Origin: Acidimicrobiia bacterium
GTDB lineage: Bacteria > Actinomycetota > Acidimicrobiia > Acidimicrobiales > Bin134
Length of the DNA: 34,631 bases
Direction: 5' to 3'
Assembly (NCBI GenBank): GCA_022822265.1
Contig: JAJECA010000037.1
Span: 1-34,631, forward strand
Program-made: the position numbers and the translations under genes
Shown: positions 8,017-15,491 of the stretch, in pieces
Numbering within the stretch: position 1 is the stretch's first letter
Layout: every line of letters starts with the position of its first letter
The notes under the pieces: generated by a model
Seen by the model: only the letters and a program-made list of their open reading frames with translations
The model's database searches: none
Told to the model about the DNA's origin: nothing

Positions 8017-8898
8017 TCAAAGCTCGAATGGCCCCTTGCCCATCTGGTCGCGGATGGTGACGACCGCCGGGTTGGTCATGGAGCGGCGCTGCCAGTTGGC
8101 CCCGTCCACCACCATGGTGTGACCGCTGATGAACCGGGCGAAGGGGGAGGCCAGGAAGGTGGCGGCCCAGCCCAGCTCCCGCAGCTGCCCCACCCGCATG
8201 GCCGGCTGGCACGGGTCTTTCTCGTGGGTGCGGTCGAGGCTGGAGCGGATGTCGGCGGTCATGTCCTCATGGGGGAACAGCCCCGGCACCAGCCCGTTCA
8301 CCTGGATGCCGTAGGGCCCCCACTCCACGGCCAGGCTCTCGGTCATTGACTTGACCCCGGCTTTGGCCGCGGCCGAGTGGGCGAACCCGGGGCCGCCGGT
8401 CCAGGCGTAGGAGGCCCCGATGTTGACGATCGACCCCGGCGTGCCGGCGTCCAGATGGCGGCGGGCGAACTCCCGGGCACAGAAGAAGGTGCCGTTGAGG
8501 GTTATGTCCACCACCGTGCGCCAGGCGTTGGGCGACATGTCCTCAGCCGGAACCGGGAAGTTGGCCGCCGCGTTGTTGATCAGCACGTCGGGCAGGCCGA
8601 ACCGCTCGGCGGCGGCGTCGAACGCCTCGGCGATCTGCTCGGCCTGGCGAATGTCGCAGCCCACTACCAATACGTCGGCACCGATGTCCTCCATGGCCGC
8701 CTGGCCCGCTTCCAGGTGCTCGGGCTTGCGGCTGGCGATAACCAGGTTGGCGCCCAGCCGGGCGAACTCGGTGGCGATGGCCTTGCCCAGCCCGGTGCCC
8801 CCGCCGGTGACGAACACGGTCTGGCCGTCGTAGGTGCCCGGCACCAGGGCGGTGGCGCCCTCCGGGGCGGGCTCGGGCAATCCGGTGATCTCAGCCAT
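8017..8898 (-). CDS. SDR oxidoreductase, 2,4-dienoyl-CoA reductase-like
   Basis: This 293-residue short-chain dehydrogenase has the cofactor motif TGGGTGLGKAIA near residue 31 and NNAAANF at about 108-114. The classical YxxxK is absent: the segment before the lysine reads HSAAAK. Tyr154 in SYAWTG lies 15 residues before Lys169, the same arrangement that I recall for mitochondrial 2,4-dienoyl-CoA reductase (Tyr199/Lys214), and the surrounding SAAAKAGVKSMTESLAVEWG is also close to that family. The likely reaction is NADPH-dependent reduction of a 2,4-dienoyl-CoA during oxidation of unsaturated acyl chains. The ATG at 8898 is preceded by GGAGGACGGAGCC, a good ribosome binding site. It sits between the crotonase gene (13 bases upstream) and hyuB. 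Confidence 0.88.
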   Translation of the reverse strand: MAEITGLPEPAPEGATALVPGTYDGQTVFVTGGGTGLGKAIATEFARLGANLVIASRKPEHLEAGQAAMEDIGADVLVVGCDIRQAEQIAEAFDAAAERFGLPDVLINNAAANFPVPAEDMSPNAWRTVVDITLNGTFFCAREFARRHLDAGTPGSIVNIGASYAWTGGPGFAHSAAAKAGVKSMTESLAVEWGPYGIQVNGLVPGLFPHEDMTADIRSSLDRTHEKDPCQPAMRVGQLRELGWAATFLASPFARFISGHTMVVDGANWQRRSMTNPAVVTIRDQMGKGPFEL

Positions 8899-8911
8899 GG
8901 CTCCGTCCTCC

Positions 8912-9694
8912 CTAAGACCGCTTGTACTGGGGTTCGCGCTCTTCGGCCCGGGCCGCTCGGAACTCGGCGAAGTCGTCGGAGCGGTTGATCAGCGTCTGGA
9001 AGGCGTACTCGTCGTTCATGGAGCTTTGCAGCCCCTCCATGGCCAGATTGCGTATCACCCGGCGGGCAAGCTGCACCGTGTAGGGCGAGTGAGAGGCGAT
9101 CTTGGCCGCCATCTCCATCACGGTGTCGTCCAACTCCTCAGGGGCCACAATCCGGGACACGATGCCGTGGGTGAGGGCCTCTTCGGCGCTTAGCACCCGG
9201 CTGGTGAGCACCATGTCGCTGACCAGGCCCGATCCGCAGATCTCGAACAGGCGGCCCATTCCGCCGGTGTCGGGAATAACCCCGTGGGTCAATTCGGGGA
9301 GCAAGAAGCGGGCGCCCTCGGCTGCCACCCGGATGTCGCACAGCAGCGCTCGCTGGAACGATCCGCCGATGGCCCATCCCTGCATGGCCACGATGATGGG
9401 GGCGTCTATGTCCCAAACCTGCTGGATTCCCCGGTGGCCCCGCTCCATTCCGGCGTGGTGGGCCATCCCCATCTGACCGCCGCCGATGGCCGAAACGTCG
9501 CGGCCCGACGACCACGACTTGCCCTCTCCACGCCACACCACGGCCCGGATGGACTTGTCGGCTTTGATCTCCCCCAGGATGTCGAAAAGCGCCACGTCCA
9601 TGTCGTCGTCGAAGGCGTTGTGCTTGGCGGGATTGTTGTTGGTGATGACGGCGATATGCCCGTCCACCCTGAGCTGTACTCGATCGTCGGCCAT
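8912..9694 (-). CDS. Enoyl-CoA hydratase/isomerase (crotonase) family protein
   Basis: This 260-residue crotonase-fold protein is probably the first gene of a four-gene minus-strand operon. The start is the ATG at 9694, giving MADDRVQLRVDGHIAVIT; the frame is open further upstream, but that part is non-homologous. The N-terminal NPAKHNAF and the oxyanion-hole segment MQGWAIGGSF at 104-113 are typical. The two acidic residues of enoyl-CoA hydratase correspond here to Gln114 (GSFQRALLCD, normally GxxELALACD) and Glu134 (PELTHGVIPDTGG). Loss of the first Glu makes a plain hydratase doubtful; isomerase, hydrolase, lyase or dehalogenase-like chemistry is possible. The next gene encodes a dienoyl-CoA-reductase-like SDR, which fits acyl-CoA metabolism. 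Confidence 0.9.
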   Translation of the reverse strand: MADDRVQLRVDGHIAVITNNNPAKHNAFDDDMDVALFDILGEIKADKSIRAVVWRGEGKSWSSGRDVSAIGGGQMGMAHHAGMERGHRGIQQVWDIDAPIIVAMQGWAIGGSFQRALLCDIRVAAEGARFLLPELTHGVIPDTGGMGRLFEICGSGLVSDMVLTSRVLSAEEALTHGIVSRIVAPEELDDTVMEMAAKIASHSPYTVQLARRVIRNLAMEGLQSSMNDEYAFQTLINRSDDFAEFRAARAEEREPQYKRS

Positions 9695-9760
9695 GCCCTC
9701 ACCGTAACCGTCGCTCTTGCTTTGGGAAGAATGGGGCCGGTTTGGGTCACAATGGCATCT

Positions 9761-10630
9761 ATGGCGATGAACTTGAGCTTGGTGGGGGAGCGGGGCAAGC
9801 CGTCCCAGCGGGGATGGCTGCCCCGGGATTGCACGCTCTATGCGCTCAGCGTGGGGGCGGGGTTCGACGATCTGGCGTTTGTGGGGGAGAAGGCCGCCGG
9901 GCACCCCCAGCAGGTGTACCCCAGCTTCGTGTGCTCCGGGGGCCGCTCCGATAAGGCCAGCAGCGGCGAGAATCCCATGTTCCGGTACGGCGACTACCAG
10001 GTTCACCAGCTGGTCCACGGCGAGCAGGAGCTGACCGTTCACGGCGAGATCAGCCCGACCGGGTCGGTGGTCAGCACATCGGTGGTGGTGGGCATCTACG
10101 ACAAGGGATCCGGTGCGGTGGTCCACGCCGAGAGCGAGTCGGTGGACGCCGCCACCGGCGAGCCGCTGTTCACCACCGGCTCAAAGCTGTTCGTGATGGG
10201 CGAGGGGGGATTCGGCGGCGACCCCGGCCCCAAAACACCGGCCTGGGATGTGGGCGACGCGCCCCCCGACGCCGCCGTCGATTGGCAGACCCTGCCGGTG
10301 CAGTCGCTGCTCTACCGCCACGGAGGCAACGATCCCAACCTGATCCACTACGACCCCACAGTGGCCGCGGCGGCCGGGTTCGACGGCCCCATCCTCATGG
10401 GGCTCAACACTTACGGCTTCGCTTGCCGGGCCCTGGTGGAGACGGTGTGCGGGGGCGACCCCCTGGCACTGGGCTCGATAGGCGGGCGCTTCGCCTCCCC
10501 CGGATACAACGGCGACGTGCTCACCACCCAGATCTGGCGCGACCCCGCCGAAGAGAACGGAGTGCTGTTCCGAGTGGTATCCAACCGGGGCACCACCGTT
10601 TTCGACAAGGGCCGGGCCACGCTGCGGTAA
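9761..10630 (+). CDS. MaoC-family enoyl-CoA hydratase (hydratase 2)
   Basis: This 289-residue double hot-dog protein adds water to a trans-2-enoyl-CoA to give the (R)-3-hydroxyacyl-CoA. The hydratase-2 motif is intact: DPNLIH holds Asp191, Asn193 and His196, followed by YDPTVAAAAGFDGPILMGL and TYGFACRAL. The N-terminal half is the catalytically degenerate hot-dog repeat found in eukaryote-type hydratase 2 and in actinobacterial fatty-acid and sterol hydratases. The start is chosen at the ATG at 9761 (MAMNLSLVGERG); in-frame ATGs at 9752 and 9767 are alternatives and none has a strong ribosome binding site. It heads a plus-strand group and is divergent from the crotonase gene across 66 bases. 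The amidohydrolase gene follows after 19 bases. Confidence 0.9.
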   Translation: MAMNLSLVGERGKPSQRGWLPRDCTLYALSVGAGFDDLAFVGEKAAGHPQQVYPSFVCSGGRSDKASSGENPMFRYGDYQVHQLVHGEQELTVHGEISPTGSVVSTSVVVGIYDKGSGAVVHAESESVDAATGEPLFTTGSKLFVMGEGGFGGDPGPKTPAWDVGDAPPDAAVDWQTLPVQSLLYRHGGNDPNLIHYDPTVAAAAGFDGPILMGLNTYGFACRALVETVCGGDPLALGSIGGRFASPGYNGDVLTTQIWRDPAEENGVLFRVVSNRGTTVFDKGRATLR

Positions 10631-10649
10631 CCAGCAGAAGGGAAACGCA

Positions 10650-11714
10650 ATGAGCAGATTGGTGATCGACGCCGACGGCCACATCAGCGAACCGCCCGGG
10701 CTGTGGGAGGAGTTCTGCGATCCGGATTACCTGGCCTTCGCCCCTCGGCGGGTGCTCGACAGCCAGGGGCGGCCCCGAACCTTCGTCGGCGGCGAGATGG
10801 CCCCCTACATCCCGTTCGACTCCGAGGCCTACGACAAGGAGCGCCCCAAAGGAGGCGTCGATCCCCACGCCCGACTGGCCGACATGGACAGCGAGGGCAT
10901 GGACATCTCGGTGATCTTCCCCACCACCGGGCTCATGTTCGGCGGCATCGCCGATGCGGCGGTGAACAACGCCCTGTGCCGGGCCTACAACGACTGGCTC
11001 CGCACCTACTGCGACACCGACACGTCCCGACTGCTGGGAGTGGCGGTGGTACCCCAGGTGGACCCGGCGCTGATGGTGGCCGAGGCCCGCCGGGCCATCG
11101 ACGAACTGGGATTCGTGGCGGTGATGCTGCGCCCCAACGTCATCGCGGGGCGAACCCTCGACCACCCGGCCTACGACGGGCTGTGGTCGCTGTTGGCCGA
11201 CCGAGGAGTTCCCGCGGCCCTGCACGAGGGCACCACCCAGAACGTGCCCCAATCAGGCCTCGACCGCTACGACAACTTCATGTTCCGCCACGTGTGCTCC
11301 CATCCCCACGAGCAGCAGATGGGATGCCTGGAGCTGATCGCCGGTGGGGTGCTGGAGCGCCACCCCGAGTTGCGGGTGGTGTTCTTGGAGTCGGGCTGCG
11401 GCTGGGTGGACCACTGGCTCGAGCGCATCGACGAGCACTTGGACTCCTGGGGCCACGCCTCAGCCCCGCTGGAGCTGAACGCCACCGAGTATTTCCAGCG
11501 GCAGTGCTTCATCTCCTGTGACCCCGAAGAGCGGACCGTTGCCGGAGTGATGGACTCGCTCGGCGACGACTGCGTGGTTTTCGCCACCGACTACCCTCAC
11601 CCCGATGGGGTGTTCCCCGGCGTGGTCAAAGCGCTGGCCGACCGGGACGACCTCAGCGAAGACCGCAAAGACAAGATCCTGGGCCTCAACGCCAAGCGGT
11701 GTTTCGGCCTTTGA
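10650..11714 (+). CDS. Amidohydrolase family metal-dependent hydrolase (ACMSD-like TIM barrel)
   Basis: This 354-residue protein belongs to the amidohydrolase-2 group, which includes decarboxylases such as ACMSD and gamma-resorcylate decarboxylase as well as hydrolases. The first metal motif is degenerate, DADGH (residues 7-11) rather than HxH, as is common in the actinobacterial branch of this family. The barrel His192 (ALHEGTT) and the final-strand Asp314 (FATDYPHPDG) are present. AAGGGAAACGCA before the ATG gives a fair ribosome binding site. It lies 19 bases after the MaoC gene and 20 bases before the substrate-binding protein, so it is probably co-transcribed with both. The substrate is unknown; decarboxylation or hydrolysis of a ring-derived acid would fit the neighbourhood. 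Confidence 0.88.
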   Translation: MSRLVIDADGHISEPPGLWEEFCDPDYLAFAPRRVLDSQGRPRTFVGGEMAPYIPFDSEAYDKERPKGGVDPHARLADMDSEGMDISVIFPTTGLMFGGIADAAVNNALCRAYNDWLRTYCDTDTSRLLGVAVVPQVDPALMVAEARRAIDELGFVAVMLRPNVIAGRTLDHPAYDGLWSLLADRGVPAALHEGTTQNVPQSGLDRYDNFMFRHVCSHPHEQQMGCLELIAGGVLERHPELRVVFLESGCGWVDHWLERIDEHLDSWGHASAPLELNATEYFQRQCFISCDPEERTVAGVMDSLGDDCVVFATDYPHPDGVFPGVVKALADRDDLSEDRKDKILGLNAKRCFGL

Positions 11715-11734
11715 GCTTTTTGGGGAGGGAAGCC

Positions 11735-13252
11735 ATGGGGGACAGAAGGCTGAAATCAACGGCGGCACTGCTGCGGTGGGTGCTTGCTCTGTTGGCATTG
11801 GCTCTGGTTGCCGCGGCCTGTGGGGGCGGCAACGACGACGATGGCGACGCTGGGGCGCCGCAGCCGACGGCGGCGACTGCTCCCGAACCGGCTGACACCG
11901 AAGGCGAAGCCGAGCCCGCTCCCGCAGAGCCGGAGCCTGACGAACCGGAACCGGCCCCCACGCAAGAGGCGCCGGCTGGCGCCGAGGCACCGGCTCCAAC
12001 CGAGGCGCCTGAGCCCACGCCTGAGCCCACGCCTGAGCCCACCCCGGAGCCCATCGTCTTGACCGACTCGTTCCGGGGCGTGACCTCGGAGTCCATCCTC
12101 ATCGGCCACACCTATGTGGATTTCGAGCGGCTGCGGACCGACTTCGGGCTGGACCTCCCCTATGAGAACTTCGGGGAGTCATTCCTGGCCCTGGTGGATT
12201 GGTACAACGAACAGGGCGGCGTGCTCGGGCGGCGGCTCGAAGCGGTCTCCGAGGCGTATTGGCCGGTGGGATCGGCCGATGCCGAGGCGCTCTGCCTCAA
12301 GCTGACCGAAGACGTGGAGGTGTTCGCCGTGCTGGGCGGCTTCACCGGCTCGGGGTCGGCCGGGGTCAACACCTGCATCACCGAAATCCACGAGACAATC
12401 CTGGTCGGAGGCCTGCCCTCGCAGTCCGAAGCCGAGGCGGCCGGCGGCCGGTGGGTGATCGCCCCCATCAGCTTGGAGCGGCGAAATTCCGCCTTCGTTT
12501 CTGTGCTGGAGCAAACCGGGCGGATCGACGATTTGGGCCCGATCATGGTGATCGCCATCACCGGTGCGCAGCCCGGGCTGGTCGACTCGACGGTGGAGCT
12601 GTTGAGAGCGGCTGGGGCCGAGGTTCCGGTGGTGGCCAAGGCCGCCTACACCGGAGACACCATCGCCACCCAAGGTGAGATGGACGTGTTCTTAGAGCGG
12701 GGCCGTGTCGAGGGGGTTGAAGCAATAATGCTCATCGGAGAGTCCCCCACCCGAGACGCCCAGCTCTTTGCCAACGCCCCCGACATGGTCTATCTGGTGC
12801 CCAATGGCGACCGAATCAGTACCTGGGAGCAAGAGCCGCCTGAAGGCCTCAGTCCCGACACCGTGGTTTTGACCGGCAGAACGTTCCCCGACTACCCGGT
12901 GGACGATCCCCGCATCCAGCAGTGCATCGAGGTGGTCGAGGCCGCCACCGATGTGGAGATCGTGCCTCCCGATCAGCAGGCCGAGGGCGATCCCGACTAC
13001 TGGCCGGCCATGTTCAACGCTTGTCGCGACCTGGCCATCTTCGTGCAGATCGCCGAGGCCGCCGGCCCCGATCTGACCAACGAGTCGTGGGTGGACGCGC
13101 TGGGCCGGGTGCCCGACCTGTCGGTGCCCGGCTACGGATTCGTCTCCATTCGGCCCGGCAAGATCGACGCCAACGATCAGCAGTTCCTGATGGAATACGA
13201 CTACGACACCAAGAGGTTCGTCGAGCTCGCCGGCCCCCTCGACGTTGGCTAG
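11735..13252 (+). CDS. ABC-type branched-chain amino-acid-like substrate-binding lipoprotein
   Basis: This 505-residue exported protein starts at an ATG preceded by GGGGAGGGA at 11722-11730 with a 4-base spacer. The N-terminus is a basic stretch, a hydrophobic core and a lipobox-like VAAAC, so Cys29 is the likely lipidated residue. Residues of about 30-108 are a disordered acidic and Pro-rich linker that ends in repeated PTPE units. The rest is a periplasmic-binding-protein type I fold of the Leu/Ile/Val class, with SFLALVDWYNEQGGVLGRRL and a conserved Cys pair region (EALCLKL, GVNTCITE). It should bind a small ligand outside the membrane. No permease or ATPase gene is in the window, so it either serves a transporter encoded elsewhere or acts with the sulfite-oxidase-like enzyme encoded 19 bases downstream. 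Confidence 0.9.
   Translation: MGDRRLKSTAALLRWVLALLALALVAAACGGGNDDDGDAGAPQPTAATAPEPADTEGEAEPAPAEPEPDEPEPAPTQEAPAGAEAPAPTEAPEPTPEPTPEPTPEPIVLTDSFRGVTSESILIGHTYVDFERLRTDFGLDLPYENFGESFLALVDWYNEQGGVLGRRLEAVSEAYWPVGSADAEALCLKLTEDVEVFAVLGGFTGSGSAGVNTCITEIHETILVGGLPSQSEAEAAGGRWVIAPISLERRNSAFVSVLEQTGRIDDLGPIMVIAITGAQPGLVDSTVELLRAAGAEVPVVAKAAYTGDTIATQGEMDVFLERGRVEGVEAIMLIGESPTRDAQLFANAPDMVYLVPNGDRISTWEQEPPEGLSPDTVVLTGRTFPDYPVDDPRIQQCIEVVEAATDVEIVPPDQQAEGDPDYWPAMFNACRDLAIFVQIAEAAGPDLTNESWVDALGRVPDLSVPGYGFVSIRPGKIDANDQQFLMEYDYDTKRFVELAGPLDVG
12008..12055 (+). repeat. 12-bp tandem repeat encoding Pro-Glu-Pro-Thr units
   Basis: Units of CCTGAGCCCACG occur at 12008-12019 and 12020-12031, followed by a one-mismatch copy at 12032-12043 and a more diverged copy at 12044-12055. 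They encode PEPT units in the linker behind the lipid anchor of the binding protein. Because the period is a multiple of three, changes in copy number would keep the frame and only change linker length. Confidence 0.9.
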
Positions 13253-13270
13253 CTGTTTCCCGCCGGGAGT

Positions 13271-14521
13271 ATGGAACTCGAATCCTACGCCGAGCAGAGC
13301 GAGCGCCTTTGGGAGCTGGCCAGCGACCAGGGGATGCCGCGTCGGCACTTTCTGGCGCTCTTGGTGGCCGGTGGCGCTGCGGCGGTGGTGGCAGCTTGCG
13401 GGGGTGGCCGATCGTCTTCGGTGCCGATTACCGGCAGCCTCGCCTCGACAGCTGAGCCGGCCGCGCTCTTCAAGGACCCTTGGCCGTTCATCCGGCATGG
13501 CGCATCACTTGAGACCCGTATGGAGTTCATGCCGGGGGTGATCACGCCCAACGACCTCTTCTTCGTCCGCAACAACTCCTCCAGCATCGATCTATCAGTG
13601 GACGACTGGTCGCTGGTGGTGGAGGGCGATGCGGTTGAGCAGCGTTTGGATCTCAGCTATGACGACATCCGTCGCCTCCCCAGTCGCTCGTTGGTCGCCT
13701 ATCTGGAGTGCGCGGGCAACCACCGGGTGATGTTCGACCGGTTGCAAGGTCGGAGAGCAGAGGGTACCCAGTGGGGGCGTGGTGCCATCGGCAACGCCGA
13801 GTGGCTGGGCGTCTCCCTGGCCGATGTGCTGACCCTGGCCGGTTTGGCCGACGACGCGGTGAGCGTGTTGCTGGTGGGGCTCGACGAAGATTCTCCCGAG
13901 GGGGGTTTCCAACGCGTTCTGCCCCTCGAAAAGGCGCTGGATCCCGACACAATCCTGGCCTATGAGATGAACGGCGAGCTGCTGCCCCGCGACCACGGAT
14001 TCCCGCTGCGGGCCATCGTTCCGGGGTGGGTGGGCAGCTCGCAGATCAAGTGGCTGGGTCGGATCGTGGTGTCGGCCGATCCGCAGTGGACCCGCAATAA
14101 CACCACCTCCTACGTGCTGATCGGCGATGACTATTCCCCTGAGGGCCAGGCTCTCGGCCAGGTGGTGACCGAGCAGAACATCAAGAGCGCCCTGGCCCTG
14201 CCGTGGCCGGCCTCGATGGACGCCGGCCAGAACGTCGTGTGGGGTTTTGCCCACTCGCCTCGTGGCCGGATAGCCCGCGTTCAATGGAGCGACGACGGTG
14301 GCGCAAGTTGGCAGGATTCCAAGGTGCACGAAACTCAGCCCCAACATTCATGGGCCCGATTCGAGTTCAAATGGACGGCAACTCCCGGTGAGCACACCAT
14401 CACCACCCGGGCCACTGATATCGAGGGCAACACCCAGCCTGATCGGGTCCCGTTCAACCAGAAGGGCTATCTCTTCAACCAGCCCCTTCCGCACCCTGTG
14501 CGGGTAAGAGCCCAGAGCTGA
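13271..14521 (+). CDS. Sulfite-oxidase-like molybdopterin oxidoreductase, Tat-exported lipoprotein
   Basis: This 416-residue enzyme has the sulfite oxidase fold. MPRRHFLALL (residues 22-31) is a twin-arginine export signal and the hydrophobic stretch ends in VVAACGGG, so Cys43 may be lipidated. The molybdenum-ligand Cys147 lies in AYLECAGNHR. It is followed by the GAIGNAEWLGVSLADVL segment and a C-terminal Mo-cofactor dimerisation domain with VQWSDDGGASWQDSK and TTRATDIEGNTQPDR. Family members oxidise sulfite or related compounds, or reduce oxidised sulfur or nitrogen groups, with a partner cytochrome not seen here. The protein is shorter than one carrying a fused haem domain. It follows the binding-protein gene by 18 bases and ends one base before the convergent SDR stop. 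The true substrate is uncertain. Confidence 0.9.
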   Translation: MELESYAEQSERLWELASDQGMPRRHFLALLVAGGAAAVVAACGGGRSSSVPITGSLASTAEPAALFKDPWPFIRHGASLETRMEFMPGVITPNDLFFVRNNSSSIDLSVDDWSLVVEGDAVEQRLDLSYDDIRRLPSRSLVAYLECAGNHRVMFDRLQGRRAEGTQWGRGAIGNAEWLGVSLADVLTLAGLADDAVSVLLVGLDEDSPEGGFQRVLPLEKALDPDTILAYEMNGELLPRDHGFPLRAIVPGWVGSSQIKWLGRIVVSADPQWTRNNTTSYVLIGDDYSPEGQALGQVVTEQNIKSALALPWPASMDAGQNVVWGFAHSPRGRIARVQWSDDGGASWQDSKVHETQPQHSWARFEFKWTATPGEHTITTRATDIEGNTQPDRVPFNQKGYLFNQPLPHPVRVRAQS

Positions 14522-14522
14522 G

Positions 14523-15428
14523 CTACAGCCCCATGTCGTGGTAGTCGGGGACTTCGTAGCGGCCGATGGCTTCGGCTCGGCGGTGGAGGAGGGCGACGGT
14601 GTCTTCGATGTTGCGGCCGATGATGAACCGGCGCTGCTCCACGCAATCCACCACGAAGTTGCCGTGTTCCAACAGGTCGGCCACCTCGGGTTCCTCACCC
14701 CGGACCTCGGTCAAGATGTCTTTGAGCTCTTGGAAGGTCATGCTGCGCCGCCCGGTGGCCTCGCCCTTGCGGGCGAAGTGGTCCGGGCGGTTGCGCTGGG
14801 CGGTGAACAGGCCGGTGTCCAGCATGCCGCCCGACGGGTAGAGCACTGAGGCCCGCAGGTCGCTGCCCTCCCGGATCAGGTTGATATGCACGGTCTCGGT
14901 GAAGCAGCTCACCGCAGACTTGGAGGCGGCATAAACCGACGCGGTGGGCACGGGAGCGAAACCGCCGTCGCCCGACGAGGTGTTGATGATCTGTCCGGGC
15001 TCGCCGCCGGCCAGCATGCGGGGTACGAACTCGGTGGTGCAGATGGCCACGCCGAACACGTTGACGCTGAAGCACCACCGCCAGTCGTTGGGCTCCTGCT
15101 CCCAGGGCTTGCCACCCCCGCCGGAGGTAACCCCGGCGTTGTTGAAGAGCAGGTTGCACCGGCCGTGGGCGTCGTAGACGTGATCGGCCAGGGCGGCCAC
15201 CGAGCCCTCGTCGGCCACATCGGTGGGCCAGCCCGACACCGGGCCCAGATCGGACAGCTCGGCCACGGTGGCCTCGGTGGTGTCGGCCTCGATGTCGGCG
15301 ATCACCACCGTGGCGCCGCGCCCCAAAAGCGCGGTCACGATGCCCTTGCCGATGCCACCGGCCCCGCCGGTGACCACCGCCACCATGCCGTTTACGTCGA
15401 GACGCTCAGTTGGGGTTTCGCTGCTCAT
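14523..15428 (-). CDS. Short-chain dehydrogenase/reductase
   Basis: This 301-residue classical SDR carries TGGAGGIG at 20-27, NNAG at 96-99, a catalytic Ser in NTSSG near 151, and Tyr166/Lys170 in VYAASK. An Asp in VIADIE (Asp45) after the second strand points to NAD(H) rather than NADP(H). Compared with a minimal SDR it has a long C-terminal extension of about 70 residues, including EVRGEEPEVADLLEHGN, that probably closes over the substrate. The likely role is oxidation of a secondary alcohol or reduction of a ketone in the local pathway. GGGAG lies a few bases before the ATG. The gene is last in the minus-strand group, 63 bases after the sulfatase. Confidence 0.9.
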   Translation of the reverse strand: MSSETPTERLDVNGMVAVVTGGAGGIGKGIVTALLGRGATVVIADIEADTTEATVAELSDLGPVSGWPTDVADEGSVAALADHVYDAHGRCNLLFNNAGVTSGGGGKPWEQEPNDWRWCFSVNVFGVAICTTEFVPRMLAGGEPGQIINTSSGDGGFAPVPTASVYAASKSAVSCFTETVHINLIREGSDLRASVLYPSGGMLDTGLFTAQRNRPDHFARKGEATGRRSMTFQELKDILTEVRGEEPEVADLLEHGNFVVDCVEQRRFIIGRNIEDTVALLHRRAEAIGRYEVPDYHDMGL

Positions 15429-15491
15429 GATGACTCCCGTGATAGGCCGAACCGAAGTGGTCTAGCAGTTTTTGCCCCACTCCACTAACGC

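Noticed and set aside
8017..8898. SDR with a lost catalytic Tyr, hence inactive
   Set aside because: The missing YxxxK Tyr is normal for the 2,4-dienoyl-CoA reductase type, where Tyr154 lies 15 residues before Lys169.
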